This document shows positions 19,011 to 26,847 of a stretch of DNA of 64,000 bases, one piece after another (position 1 is the stretch's first letter; every line of letters begins with the position of its first letter). The DNA is taken from positions 1 through 64,000 of the forward strand of contig MGUU01000016.1 in assembly GCA_001800135.1 (NCBI GenBank), in the 5' to 3' direction. Made by a program: the position numbers and the translations under genes. Source of the DNA: Elusimicrobia bacterium RIFCSPLOWO2_02_FULL_39_32 (lineage in GTDB: Bacteria; Elusimicrobiota; Elusimicrobia; 2-02-FULL-39-32). Below the pieces are notes generated by a model. That model did no database searches. It saw only the letters and a list, made by a program, of their open reading frames with translations, and had not been told where the DNA came from.

Positions 19011-20260
19011 CAGTATATCTCCATGGCCGGCGCCATTTGCACGCGAGTTACGGTTTGTAAGGACAAAAATTTTCCTGTGCTATCTATCCATTCCCCAACC
19101 CATTCTTTCTCCATTTTTCTTAAAAGAAAATGGGCAATTACAATCACCCCTGCAAACGTAATAAATCCAAAGGCAAAGTTACCTGTAAGCTGTTTAGAGA
19201 TTCCCATTGCATTGGGAATAATCGCACCTCCTAAAGCTCCAATTTCACCCACCATGCTAGATGCCACTGCTGTCACTGTAGGAAAACGAAGCGGCACCAA
19301 TTGGAATACCGAACCATTGCCTGTGCCTAAAGCTGCAAAAATCAAAAGTAAAATGGCTGTGGCAAAATAAATAGAGGGCAATAAGCTACTTAAAAGCACC
19401 CCTATAAAAAGAACTAAAAAAATAACTTTAAGAACTCTGATCCCTCCCCAAAGGTCAGAGAGAACTCCACCCACTACCCTTGCAACACTGCCCATAATCA
19501 CTACCAGTGTGGTAAATTGTCCAGCCTTAATCTTTGTAATTGCGAACTGATCATGAAAAAAAGTAGGCATAAAATTAGCCAGCCCAATAAAACCGCCAAA
19601 AGTGACCACATAAACCATGTTTAAAATCCAGGAATCTTTTTCAACTAATACTTTCAAATAATCTTTTAATTTTTTTTGCTCTCTATCCGGCGGCTCTTTT
19701 GCAAAAATTAAGAGAATCACCATGGCTAATACCATTGGTATCAGAGAAAAACCATAAACTGCCTTCCAGCCAAAACTTTGCGCTAAAGGAGGCCCAAATA
19801 AAGTAGCTAAGATAGTTCCACTATTGCCTGCTCCGGCAATGCCCATGGCCAAACCTTTATATTCCGCTGGATACCAGCCAGAGCCTAAAGATAAAGCCAC
19901 TCCAAAACTCGCTCCAGCTATTCCTAAAAGAACGCCCATAAAAAGAACTTCGCTGTAGCTATTCACAAAAAACCAGCCATAAAAAAGCGCGACGGTAATC
20001 ATTCCCATTTCCACCATGGCTGCAGATTTTCTGCCAATATACTGAGACAATACCCCTAAAGGAAAGCGCAGGAGAGCGCCGGAAATAATTGGCACTGAAA
20101 TCATCCAGCCTTTTTGAGAGGGAGACAATCCAAATTGTTCGCTGATATAAGGAGCCATTGCTCCATTTAACACCCAAATGGCAAAACAAAAATCAAAATA
20201 TAAAAATGAACTGAATAAAGTCGGGCTATGGCCAGCTTTAAGAAATTCTCTAATTTTCAT
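19010..20260 (-). CDS. NarK/NasA-type nitrate/nitrite MFS transporter
   Basis: A 416-aa major facilitator with 12 predicted helices that should import nitrate, and perhaps exchange nitrite, across the inner membrane. Two family nitrate-signature-like Gly-rich helices are visible (GIAGAGNSGTI at about 140 and ALGTGNGSVFQLVPLRFP at about 315). An Arg in the second helix (LLRFPLG) is in the usual substrate-binding position. The GGAGG ribosome site upstream of the ATG is strong. It lies between the NifI2-like gene and nirA, so uptake and reduction are co-expressed. Confidence 0.92.
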   Translation of the reverse strand: MKIREFLKAGHSPTLFSSFLYFDFCFAIWVLNGAMAPYISEQFGLSPSQKGWMISVPIISGALLRFPLGVLSQYIGRKSAAMVEMGMITVALFYGWFFVNSYSEVLFMGVLLGIAGASFGVALSLGSGWYPAEYKGLAMGIAGAGNSGTILATLFGPPLAQSFGWKAVYGFSLIPMVLAMVILLIFAKEPPDREQKKLKDYLKVLVEKDSWILNMVYVVTFGGFIGLANFMPTFFHDQFAITKIKAGQFTTLVVIMGSVARVVGGVLSDLWGGIRVLKVIFLVLFIGVLLSSLLPSIYFATAILLLIFAALGTGNGSVFQLVPLRFPTVTAVASSMVGEIGALGGAIIPNAMGISKQLTGNFAFGFITFAGVIVIAHFLLRKMEKEWVGEWIDSTGKFLSLQTVTRVQMAPAMEIY

Positions 20261-20293
20261 TACATCCTCCCAAATTTTTTCTATGATTCTGAT

Positions 20294-20641
20294 TCAAATA
20301 AGAGCATTGCTTCCTTTCTCCCCAGTGCGGATCCGTTCCACATCTCCCAAGGACAAGACAAAAATCTTTCCATCCCCAATCGCTCCGGTTTTATTAATTT
20401 TGGTTATGATTTGGATACAGGAATCCACAGCTGGTTCTTCTAAGAAAATCGTAACCATTCTCTTTGGCAGAAAAAAGATTCCCTCTTCTAAAGAACCAGT
20501 CTTGGATAGATAGCGCAGCCCTTTTTGTTTGCCCCGTCCATAGACACGGTGAACTGTAAAGGAAGGAAAACCCCCTTCTAACAAAGCCTGTTTTGTTTTC
20601 TGCCAACTAGCTGGCCTTAAAATCGCAATGATCTCCTTCAT
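20294..20641 (-). CDS. NifI2-like PII signal protein
   Basis: A 115-aa PII-family protein of the NifI2 type: starts MKEIIAILRP, carries VYGRGKQKGL before a lengthened T-loop, FLPKRMVTIFL after it, and ends GDGKIFVLSLGDVERIRTGEKG. In methanogens NifI1 and NifI2 form a complex that inhibits nitrogenase when 2-oxoglutarate is low. There is no nif gene here; it is the first gene of the nitrate-assimilation operon, so a target among transporter, nitrite reductase or nitrate reductase is likely (inference). Divergent from lysR. Confidence 0.85.
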   Translation of the reverse strand: MKEIIAILRPASWQKTKQALLEGGFPSFTVHRVYGRGKQKGLRYLSKTGSLEEGIFFLPKRMVTIFLEEPAVDSCIQIITKINKTGAIGDGKIFVLSLGDVERIRTGEKGSNALI

Positions 20642-20713
20642 TTTAATCTCCTATATTCTAAAGTATTGAAGCTCATCCTTGAACTAGCTTAAAAACTATG
20701 CGCAACAACGATT

Positions 20714-20741
20714 TGCATTATAACAGGGAATTTACTATAAG
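20714..20741 (+). promoter_or_regulatory. Promoter of the lysR gene
   Basis: Plus-strand -35-like TTGCAT (20714-20719), 16-bp spacer and TATAAG (20736-20741). It overlaps the divergent operon promoter. The LysR dyad lies downstream of it, which would allow autorepression. Confidence 0.4.
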
Positions 20742-20746
20742 TATAA
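20717..20746 (-). promoter_or_regulatory. Promoter of the nitrate-assimilation operon
   Basis: Minus-strand -35 TTATAC (20741-20746), 18-bp spacer and -10 TATAAT (20717-20722). It drives nifI2-like and the genes behind it. The LysR-type dyad lies just upstream of the -35 box, as expected for activation. Confidence 0.5.
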
Positions 20747-20753
20747 TGAAATC

Positions 20754-20782
20754 TTCTAATAGTGATTATTAGAATTTCTAAT
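20754..20782. promoter_or_regulatory. LysR-type operator: three TTCTAAT half-sites
   Basis: TTCTAAT (20754-20760), 7 bp, then its inverse ATTAGAA (20768-20774), then a third TTCTAAT (20776-20782). This gives two overlapping dyads immediately before the lysR ATG at 20785. The position between the two divergent genes is typical of a LysR regulator site. Confidence 0.65.
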
Positions 20783-20784
20783 AT

Positions 20785-21669
20785 ATGCACATTGAATCCT
20801 TAAAAATATTCTGCGACATTTTTGATTTAAAGAGCTTCTCTAAAGCCGCTGAATCCAATTTTATCACCCAGTCTGCTGTCAGCCAGCAAATAAGACAATT
20901 AGAGAGACTTTGGAAAACCAAACTGCTTATAAGAAACAAAAATGATCTAGCCTTAACTCAAGAAGGCGAACTCCTATATAAGGAAGGGAAAATGATCCTG
21001 GAACGTTTTGAAGCTTTGTCTCAAAATCTCAACAAAACAAAACAACTGATTCAAGGCAATGTGCGGGTGGCATCCATCCATGGAGTTGGGCTGCATGAGC
21101 TGCCCCCCTATATTAAAAAATTTATAAAACAGTATCCTAAGGTAAACGTAAAATTAGAATATATGCGGGACAGTCAAGTCTATAATGAGGTAATTCAAAG
21201 GCGGGCAGATTTAGGAATCGTGGCTTTTCCAAAGATTTTGCCTCAAATTGATGTGATCGCGTTCCGCAGGGATAAGCTGGTCATTGTTTGTCACCCTAAG
21301 CACCGATTAGCTAAATTTAAAAGAGTAGCTATTAAAAAAATAAATGGAACCAATTTTGTCTCTTTTGAAAAAGGGATACCAACAAGAAGAATTGTGGATC
21401 AGTTTCTGCATGAGAATAGGGTTGGGATTAAGCTCACCATGGAATTTGACAATATTGAAACATTAAAAAAAGCTGTGGAAGTGGATGCGGGAATTTCCAT
21501 ATTGCCATTAGTCACCATAAAAAATGAGTTGACCCATAAAACTTTACATGCCATTGAAATTTCTGGAAGACCTTTGACCAGACCCTTAGGAATTATCACT
21601 TCCAAAGGTAGAGCCCTTCCCCCTCAAGTCAACAAATTTATTAACGTTCTATTACAAAGTCAGAAATAA
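20785..21669 (+). CDS. LysR-family regulator, probably of nitrate assimilation
   Basis: A 294-aa LysR-type protein. The N-terminal winged helix-turn-helix is canonical (LKIFCDIFDLKSFSKAAESN ... TQSAVSQQIRQLE), followed by a linker helix and a periplasmic-binding-like effector domain from about residue 90. It is divergent from the nitrate-assimilation operon with an inverted-repeat operator in the 143-bp gap, so it should activate that operon and regulate itself. CysB- or NtcB-like roles would fit; the ligand is unknown. Confidence 0.9.
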   Translation: MHIESLKIFCDIFDLKSFSKAAESNFITQSAVSQQIRQLERLWKTKLLIRNKNDLALTQEGELLYKEGKMILERFEALSQNLNKTKQLIQGNVRVASIHGVGLHELPPYIKKFIKQYPKVNVKLEYMRDSQVYNEVIQRRADLGIVAFPKILPQIDVIAFRRDKLVIVCHPKHRLAKFKRVAIKKINGTNFVSFEKGIPTRRIVDQFLHENRVGIKLTMEFDNIETLKKAVEVDAGISILPLVTIKNELTHKTLHAIEISGRPLTRPLGIITSKGRALPPQVNKFINVLLQSQK

Positions 21670-21678
21670 TTTAACCCA

Positions 21679-21697
21679 GACATAAAATTTTTATGTC
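21679..21697. terminator. Possible bidirectional terminator hairpin between lysR and ackA
   Basis: The stretch GACATAAAATTTTTATGTC is a near-perfect inverted repeat between two convergent genes. A short AT-rich stem and no long T-run make it weak. Confidence 0.35.
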
Positions 21698-21723
21698 AAA
21701 GTTAAAATTAGCTAGGATGGAAT

Positions 21724-22896
21724 TTATGTTTTTAAAAGTTGATAAGATTCTCTGGCGATTTGCAGCTCTTCATTGGAAGGGATCACTAAGGTTGTTACCT
21801 CTGAATCAGGAGTGGAGATAATGGTTTCGTTGGCTTTATTTTTTCGAGAATCTAGTTTTAAAGACAAATAGCCAAATGGCTCACAAACCCTTTTTCTTAA
21901 ATAATAGGCTTTTTCCCCAACTCCTCCGGTAAAGATCAAAATTTCCAAACCGCCTAAAACCGCGCTGTAAGAACCAATAAATCGTTGAATTCTATAAACA
22001 AACATCTCAAAAGCGAGCTCGCTTTTAAGGTTACCAGAAAGTTCATCTTCTCTTAATTCTCTGACGTCATTGGAAGTTTGAGAAATCCCCTTTAAACCCC
22101 CTTTTTTCTGAATCATCTCCTCTACCTCTTCTAATTTATAACCTTTGCGCAATAAGTAGATAATGATCTCAGGGTCAAAAGATCCAGCGCGGGTTCCCAT
22201 CATCAACCCTTCTAATGGGGTAAAACCCATGGAAATTTCCACGCTTTTGCCCTTCAGAATAGCGCATATGCTTGCTCCTGCGCCAAGATGGCAGGAAAGA
22301 ATTTTAAAATCTTTAATGTTTTCCTTTAAAACTTTCATCGCCTCCTGACTCACATATTGGTGAGAAATTCCATGAAACCCATATTTTCTAATACGAAATT
22401 TCTCATATAATTCATAGGGAAGACCATAGAGATAGGCTTTAGCAGGAAGGGTTTGATGAAAAGCTGTGTCAAAAACTGCGATATTGGGAATGTTGGGAAA
22501 AAACTTTTTGCAGCCATAAATTCCGGAAAGATTTGCCGGATTATGTAGAGGAGCAAGATCAGATAATTCCTGAATATCTGCTAGAACTTTATCTGAAACT
22601 AAGGTGGCTGCTCTGTATTTCTCCCCTCCATGAACAACCCTATGGCCTATGGCATTAATTTTATCTAGTACCTGAGCATTTTTAAGCTGCGCCAGAACAA
22701 GCGCTAAAGCCTCTTCATGATTTGGAACTTTTTGTTCTAAAACTTGAGTTTTACCATCTTTATCCTCAGTCTTTAGAAAACATTCGTCTTGACCAATTCC
22801 ATCCACTATCCCTTTAAAAAGCGCTTCCTCTTTAGCCATTTCAATCACCTGAAACTTTAAAGAACTTGAACCAGAATTCAAAATTAAAAAAAACAT
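21724..22896 (-). CDS. ackA: Acetate kinase
   Basis: Interconverts acetyl phosphate plus ADP with acetate plus ATP. At 390 aa it has the family length. The N-terminal phosphate-binding segment LILNSGSSSLKF is complete, followed by GHRVVHGG (about 85-92), AVFDTAFHQTLP (about 139-150), HLGAGASI (about 199-206) and TGGVGE near 325. No phosphotransacetylase gene is adjacent. It is the last gene of a leftward run behind the histidine kinase (79-bp gap); acetyl phosphate could feed the regulatory genes, but that is speculation. Confidence 0.95.
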   Translation of the reverse strand: MFFLILNSGSSSLKFQVIEMAKEEALFKGIVDGIGQDECFLKTEDKDGKTQVLEQKVPNHEEALALVLAQLKNAQVLDKINAIGHRVVHGGEKYRAATLVSDKVLADIQELSDLAPLHNPANLSGIYGCKKFFPNIPNIAVFDTAFHQTLPAKAYLYGLPYELYEKFRIRKYGFHGISHQYVSQEAMKVLKENIKDFKILSCHLGAGASICAILKGKSVEISMGFTPLEGLMMGTRAGSFDPEIIIYLLRKGYKLEEVEEMIQKKGGLKGISQTSNDVRELREDELSGNLKSELAFEMFVYRIQRFIGSYSAVLGGLEILIFTGGVGEKAYYLRKRVCEPFGYLSLKLDSRKNKANETIISTPDSEVTTLVIPSNEELQIARESYQLLKT

Positions 22897-22975
22897 ATTT
22901 TTATTTAACCTAAATAATCAGCTAAAAAATGAGAGTCAAGAAAAAAAATAAAAATTAATTCCATTTTCAAACGCA

Positions 22976-23908
22976 TTATTCAGGTTTAACCAAAGGTAAA
23001 TGAATGAAAAAAGTCGTGCCTTCCCCAATCTTGCTTTTAACGTGAATGGTTCCTCCATGGTCTTCAACAATTCCATAAGAAACAGAAAGTCCTAGCCCTG
23101 TTCCGCTCTGTTTAGTAGTATAAAAAGGATCAAAAATCTTATCTAAGGAGTGCGGGTGAATCCCTACCCCTGTATCTTTTAAAGTTATCAACGCTTTCTG
23201 TTTAACATTTGAAGATAGAGCGGTATGAATTTCTATTTTACCGCCATGAGGCATCGCATCCCGAGCATTAGTTAAAAGATTTAGAACTACCTGTACCAGC
23301 TGATTATGTTGACCAAAAATAGTTAAAGCCTGTGGAAAAAGAATTTTAACTATTGCGATCTTCAGCTTACTAAATTGCTGCTCAATTAAGGAAACTGCCT
23401 CATTCACCACTTCATTCAAGTTAACTTTTGTTTTGTCCACTGGATTCCTCTTAGAAAAAAGAAGAAGGCTCCTTGTGATTTGCGTAATTCGATCCGCTTG
23501 TTTTTTAATCACATCCAAATCTTTCTTATCCTGTTCTCTAAAATGCGATGGATCTAAAAACATGGTTTCCACTCTTCCAGAAATAATGGAAGCCGGGGTA
23601 TTCACTTCATGAGCCACCCCGCCAGCTAATTGTCCCACAGTGGCTAATTTTTCAGCTTGAATGATTTGCCTTTCCATCTCTGCTCCGCAATTTGAGCAGC
23701 GCACCCTGCTTTGAATCATGAAATAAATTGTAATGCCTGCAAAAATAATGGAAATCAAAATACCGCCCAACAAGGTATAAAATTTTGTGCTGTCTGAAAC
23801 TAATTGAGTAAGCGCTTCTACATCCACCACCCACCAAACCCAAAGCAGCATGCTTAAAGGGGTGCAAGTACCCATTAAACCTAAATACAGCAGATATTTA
23901 TTTTTCAT
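22976..23908 (-). CDS. Membrane sensor histidine kinase (NtrB/ZraS-like)
   Basis: A 310-aa kinase. Two membrane helices (about 5-27 and 45-67) flank a very short periplasmic loop. A Cys pair follows immediately on the cytoplasmic side (CSNC, about 73-76). The phosphorylated His is in LAGGVAHEVNTP, and the ATPase domain has N, G1 and G2 boxes (NLLTNARDAM, DTGVGI, GTGLGLS). Kinases of this type usually pair with sigma-54 activators. The start overlaps the rpoN-like stop (ATGA). No response regulator gene is present in the window. The CSNC pair could bind metal or heme or sense redox (inference). Confidence 0.9.
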   Translation of the reverse strand: MKNKYLLYLGLMGTCTPLSMLLWVWWVVDVEALTQLVSDSTKFYTLLGGILISIIFAGITIYFMIQSRVRCSNCGAEMERQIIQAEKLATVGQLAGGVAHEVNTPASIISGRVETMFLDPSHFREQDKKDLDVIKKQADRITQITRSLLLFSKRNPVDKTKVNLNEVVNEAVSLIEQQFSKLKIAIVKILFPQALTIFGQHNQLVQVVLNLLTNARDAMPHGGKIEIHTALSSNVKQKALITLKDTGVGIHPHSLDKIFDPFYTTKQSGTGLGLSVSYGIVEDHGGTIHVKSKIGEGTTFFIHLPLVKPE

Positions 23909-24984
23909 TTTAGTTCGTGTCTATAAAGATTGACGGTGCGCCTGGAAATTTTAAGCCGGTAGCGCTTATTTAAAGTTTCTTTTAAAAAATTATCACTTAT
24001 TTTCTTTTTTGGTTCAACTAAAAACTCATCAATTAGTTTTTGTAAAAACAAAAGAGCCTTTTTTTTTCTATTTAAAAAAAATTCAGTTAATGGTTTTTCT
24101 TCCCCCCAAGGGAGGAAAAGTGTCTTATTGCTTACTGCCCTAGAAACCGTAGAGGGAGCAACCCCAATCCTCATGGCCGCCTCTCTTTGGGTTAAAGAAA
24201 GGAGTTTTGAAGAATCCTGAGTAGTAAAATACAAAGACTGCCTTTCAAGGATCTCTTTAAAAATTTTTTGAAGCGTATCCTGTCTTAAATTGATCCATTC
24301 CAATTTTTTTAAAATCTCTAGCACGGATTTTCTTTCTTTTAAGTCCATCTTCTTCCTTAATTCAGACAACCTTTCTCGATTAATCACATATCTTCCCGCG
24401 GCAAGGTGAGGTGAAAGATAAGAAACAAAAAATTCCCCATTCTTTTCAATTTCAATTTTAGCGACTGGGGTATAGTGATGGGACTCTTGAGGCAGGGTCG
24501 TTGGACAAAAAAACTCCGAATGAATGGAAAATTCTAAAAGAAAATTTTGAATTCGATCCACTTCTTCCAAATTAAGGTTTAAAATTTTAGAAATCTCTTG
24601 AGGCGTGTAAGCGCTCTCTCTATAAAGAAAATAATTTTCAAAAGAATTTTTGCCAATCCTTTGGATCAATTCTTGAACGCCTTTATGGTTTCCTAGCAGG
24701 CGCTCCACATCCACTGCTTTATCCCCGCTTTTTATTTCCTCATTAATTTCATAAAAATTCTGATGGATCCTAGTATGTGGAAAACGTTTTTTAAATATTG
24801 CTCTTGGGCCAGAATCTTTTGGAAAGGTAAGTTGTAAAAAAACAGGATCTTTCTCAATTTCAGCGATGAGCTTGGCAAAATCAGGTTCAGGTAAATGAAG
24901 AATCTCGCTGAATTTAAGCCTTGCAATCAGCTTATTTTGTAATTTTGGCTTAGATCGAAGAGAAGTTTTAATATTAGATTCCAT
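23905..24984 (-). CDS. rpoN: Divergent, short sigma-54 factor (RpoN family)
   Basis: A 359-aa protein, against about 450-500 aa for typical RpoN. The DNA-binding half is recognisable: a core-proximal segment (LEWINLRQDTLQKIFKEILERQ split around 229-249), the helix-turn-helix LTQREAAMRIGVAPSTVSRAV (264-284) and an RpoN box RRTVNLYRHEL (348-358) against the consensus ARRTVAKYRE. The activator-interacting N-terminus is reduced: it lacks the Gln-rich start, though residues 31-47 still resemble region I. It overlaps the kinase gene by 4 bp. Five sigma-54 promoter motifs occur in this window, one at the head of this operon, so it may serve a local regulon. Confidence 0.85.
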   Translation of the reverse strand: MESNIKTSLRSKPKLQNKLIARLKFSEILHLPEPDFAKLIAEIEKDPVFLQLTFPKDSGPRAIFKKRFPHTRIHQNFYEINEEIKSGDKAVDVERLLGNHKGVQELIQRIGKNSFENYFLYRESAYTPQEISKILNLNLEEVDRIQNFLLEFSIHSEFFCPTTLPQESHHYTPVAKIEIEKNGEFFVSYLSPHLAAGRYVINRERLSELRKKMDLKERKSVLEILKKLEWINLRQDTLQKIFKEILERQSLYFTTQDSSKLLSLTQREAAMRIGVAPSTVSRAVSNKTLFLPWGEEKPLTEFFLNRKKKALLFLQKLIDEFLVEPKKKISDNFLKETLNKRYRLKISRRTVNLYRHELK

Positions 24985-25036
24985 TTAAATCTATTGTATC
25001 AAAATTTCCTTACAGCCAAGAGTTTGAATAGAGCGT

Positions 25037-26077
25037 TTAGTGTGGTGAGGGGGTAGGTTCATAGTGGCAATATGGCTCTTCAGCCATTTCATTGCCATGC
25101 GTATAAAAGGCTCTGGCTCTGCAACCGCCACATGCTTCCTTAAAAAGACATTGTCCGCATTTGCCGGTCAACTGATCAAAATCGCGAAGCCTTTGAAAAA
25201 GAACAGAATCATTCCAAATTTTAGAAAGCGGCGCATCCTTTATATTCCCAGCTGTTATGGGCAAATATCCGCAAGGAAAAACCTCGCCTGTATGGGAGAT
25301 AAAACAAATATTGATTCCCGCTAAACACCCCATCCTTCTATTATTTTTGCGTGGATCTTCATTTAAAACCTGAGCTTTTACCCTATAAAATTGAGGCGCG
25401 CAAATAGCTCTAACTTCAAGCTTTGATGCTTTTTCTTTTTTACAAACCCACTTCAAATGTTCCTCTACTTCTTCTTTATTGAGCATGTCGCTCTCCGCTA
25501 TTTTTACGCCGCAACCCACTGGCACTAAAAGAAAAAGATATAGAGCGTTCGCGTTAAGCGCAAGAGCTAAATCATAAATTTTTTCTAACTCCCACACGTT
25601 TTTTTTAGTCACTGTAAAATTAATCTGCAATTTTATGCCGGCATCTCTTAAATGAGTGATGCCATTTAGCGCCCGCTCAAAATTCCCCTTTCCTCGAAAA
25701 TAGTCATGCGTTTCAGCCACGGCCCCGTCTAAAGAAACAGAACTATAATAAACCCCGGAACCCTTAATTTTTTCAGCTATTGTTTTGGTAACTAATGTTC
25801 CATTTGTGGACAAAGCAACCGGCAAACCCTTTTTTGAGGCATAGGAGGCGATCTCAAAAATATCTCTTCTAAAAAGAGGTTCGCCGCCAGAAAGGATCAA
25901 AACCGGCTTTCCATTTGCCGCGCAATCATCAATCAAAGCAAAAGATTGGGATGTGGATATTTCATTGGAAGAAACATGGTCTAGGATATCTATGCGCCTG
26001 CAATGCAGGCATCTTAAATTACACCCTGCAGTGGTTTCCCAATAAACGCGCCTTAATGACAACTCTGAGTTAAACAT
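25037..26077 (-). CDS. AhbD/NirJ-like radical SAM-SPASM heme synthase
   Basis: A 346-aa radical SAM enzyme with SAM-cluster ligands C19, C23 and C26 (CNLRCLHC) and a SPASM-type C-terminus (CGQCLFKEACGGCRARAF, then a last Cys near EEPYC). This C-terminal pattern is that of AhbD, which decarboxylates Fe-coproporphyrin III to heme b in the siroheme-dependent route, and of the related heme d1 enzyme NirJ. The cytochrome-rich window fits heme supply. Neighbours are a TusA-like gene, an Rrf2 regulator and a sigma-54 gene. No other heme genes are visible, so AhbD and NirJ cannot be separated here. Confidence 0.78.
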   Translation of the reverse strand: MFNSELSLRRVYWETTAGCNLRCLHCRRIDILDHVSSNEISTSQSFALIDDCAANGKPVLILSGGEPLFRRDIFEIASYASKKGLPVALSTNGTLVTKTIAEKIKGSGVYYSSVSLDGAVAETHDYFRGKGNFERALNGITHLRDAGIKLQINFTVTKKNVWELEKIYDLALALNANALYLFLLVPVGCGVKIAESDMLNKEEVEEHLKWVCKKEKASKLEVRAICAPQFYRVKAQVLNEDPRKNNRRMGCLAGINICFISHTGEVFPCGYLPITAGNIKDAPLSKIWNDSVLFQRLRDFDQLTGKCGQCLFKEACGGCRARAFYTHGNEMAEEPYCHYEPTPSPH

Positions 26078-26094
26078 GTTATTTTCTCCAACAA

Positions 26095-26361
26095 TTATTT
26101 TTTTCTAATCCAAATCAAAATATTTTCAGGCATCTCTTCCGTCTTACTCGTCTCTTTAATTTTTTCAGTTCGTAAAAGATGAGCCCCTAATTTTTTAACT
26201 TCTAGACTGATACATCCTAAGGGCTCTCCCCCTTCAAGCATGACCTCTAAAATTTCACCAGAGTTTATCTCATCTAAAGCGTGCAACACTTTTAATTGGT
26301 GAAAAGGGCAAATCAACCATCTTACATCCAACGATTTAACAGGCTTTAAAGAGTGTTCCAT
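26095..26361 (-). CDS. TusA/SirA-like sulfurtransferase
   Basis: An 88-aa TusA-fold protein. The conserved active-site Cys is in LICPFHQLKVLHALDEINSG; the usual CPxP is CPFH here. A C-terminal strand-rich part follows (LEVMLEGGEPL). Such proteins carry persulfide sulfur for tRNA, molybdenum cofactor or sulfur metabolism. It lies between the AhbD-like and Rrf2 genes. The partner is unknown. Confidence 0.75.
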   Translation of the reverse strand: MEHSLKPVKSLDVRWLICPFHQLKVLHALDEINSGEILEVMLEGGEPLGCISLEVKKLGAHLLRTEKIKETSKTEEMPENILIWIRKK

Positions 26362-26367
26362 TATTTT

Positions 26368-26847
26368 TTAAACCTGGGAAAACTTTGTTTTAAGCGAAAA
26401 AAGAAAATCTTTTTTTTGAGAATCTCCGCTTAAACAAACAGCCAATGAATGCAGCGTATATTTATTAAAAATATTTTCTAAACAGTTTTGAGCTTCTATC
26501 CACATGGAGTAAAAAGGACAGGCGTTAGAAACAGAGCAAGAGCCTTCGTACTCTAAACAATGATTTAGCTTTACCTGCCCTTTCATGGCTTCCATTATAT
26601 TCAATGCGGTAATTTGAGAAGAGGATTTAGCAAGAAAATAACCTCCTCTTCTTCCCCTAGAAGAACAAACAAGCTTAGCCTTAGATAGATCATTCATAAT
26701 TTTTGACAAAAAGTTTAAAGGAATTCCAGTGTTTTTAGCTATTTCCTCTACCGCCAATATCTTCCTTGAATTTTTAGGATTCTCATTCATAGCTAAATAG
26801 ATCATTGCTAAAAGCGCGTACTCGTTCATCATGGAATTGATCAGCAT
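26368..26847 (-). CDS. Rrf2-family iron-sulfur regulator (NsrR-like)
   Basis: A 159-aa winged-helix regulator. The N-terminal HTH is clear (ILAVEEIAKNTGIPLNFLSKIM), with an RGRRGGYFLAK wing. Three Cys that would bind an iron-sulfur cluster are in HCLEYEGSCSVSNACPF. This arrangement matches NsrR/IscR types that sense NO, iron-sulfur status or redox. Its start overlaps the upstream ScdA-like gene by 7 bp, so it belongs to a nitrosative-stress unit. Confidence 0.87.
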   Translation of the reverse strand: MLINSMMNEYALLAMIYLAMNENPKNSRKILAVEEIAKNTGIPLNFLSKIMNDLSKAKLVCSSRGRRGGYFLAKSSSQITALNIMEAMKGQVKLNHCLEYEGSCSVSNACPFYSMWIEAQNCLENIFNKYTLHSLAVCLSGDSQKKDFLFSLKTKFSQV

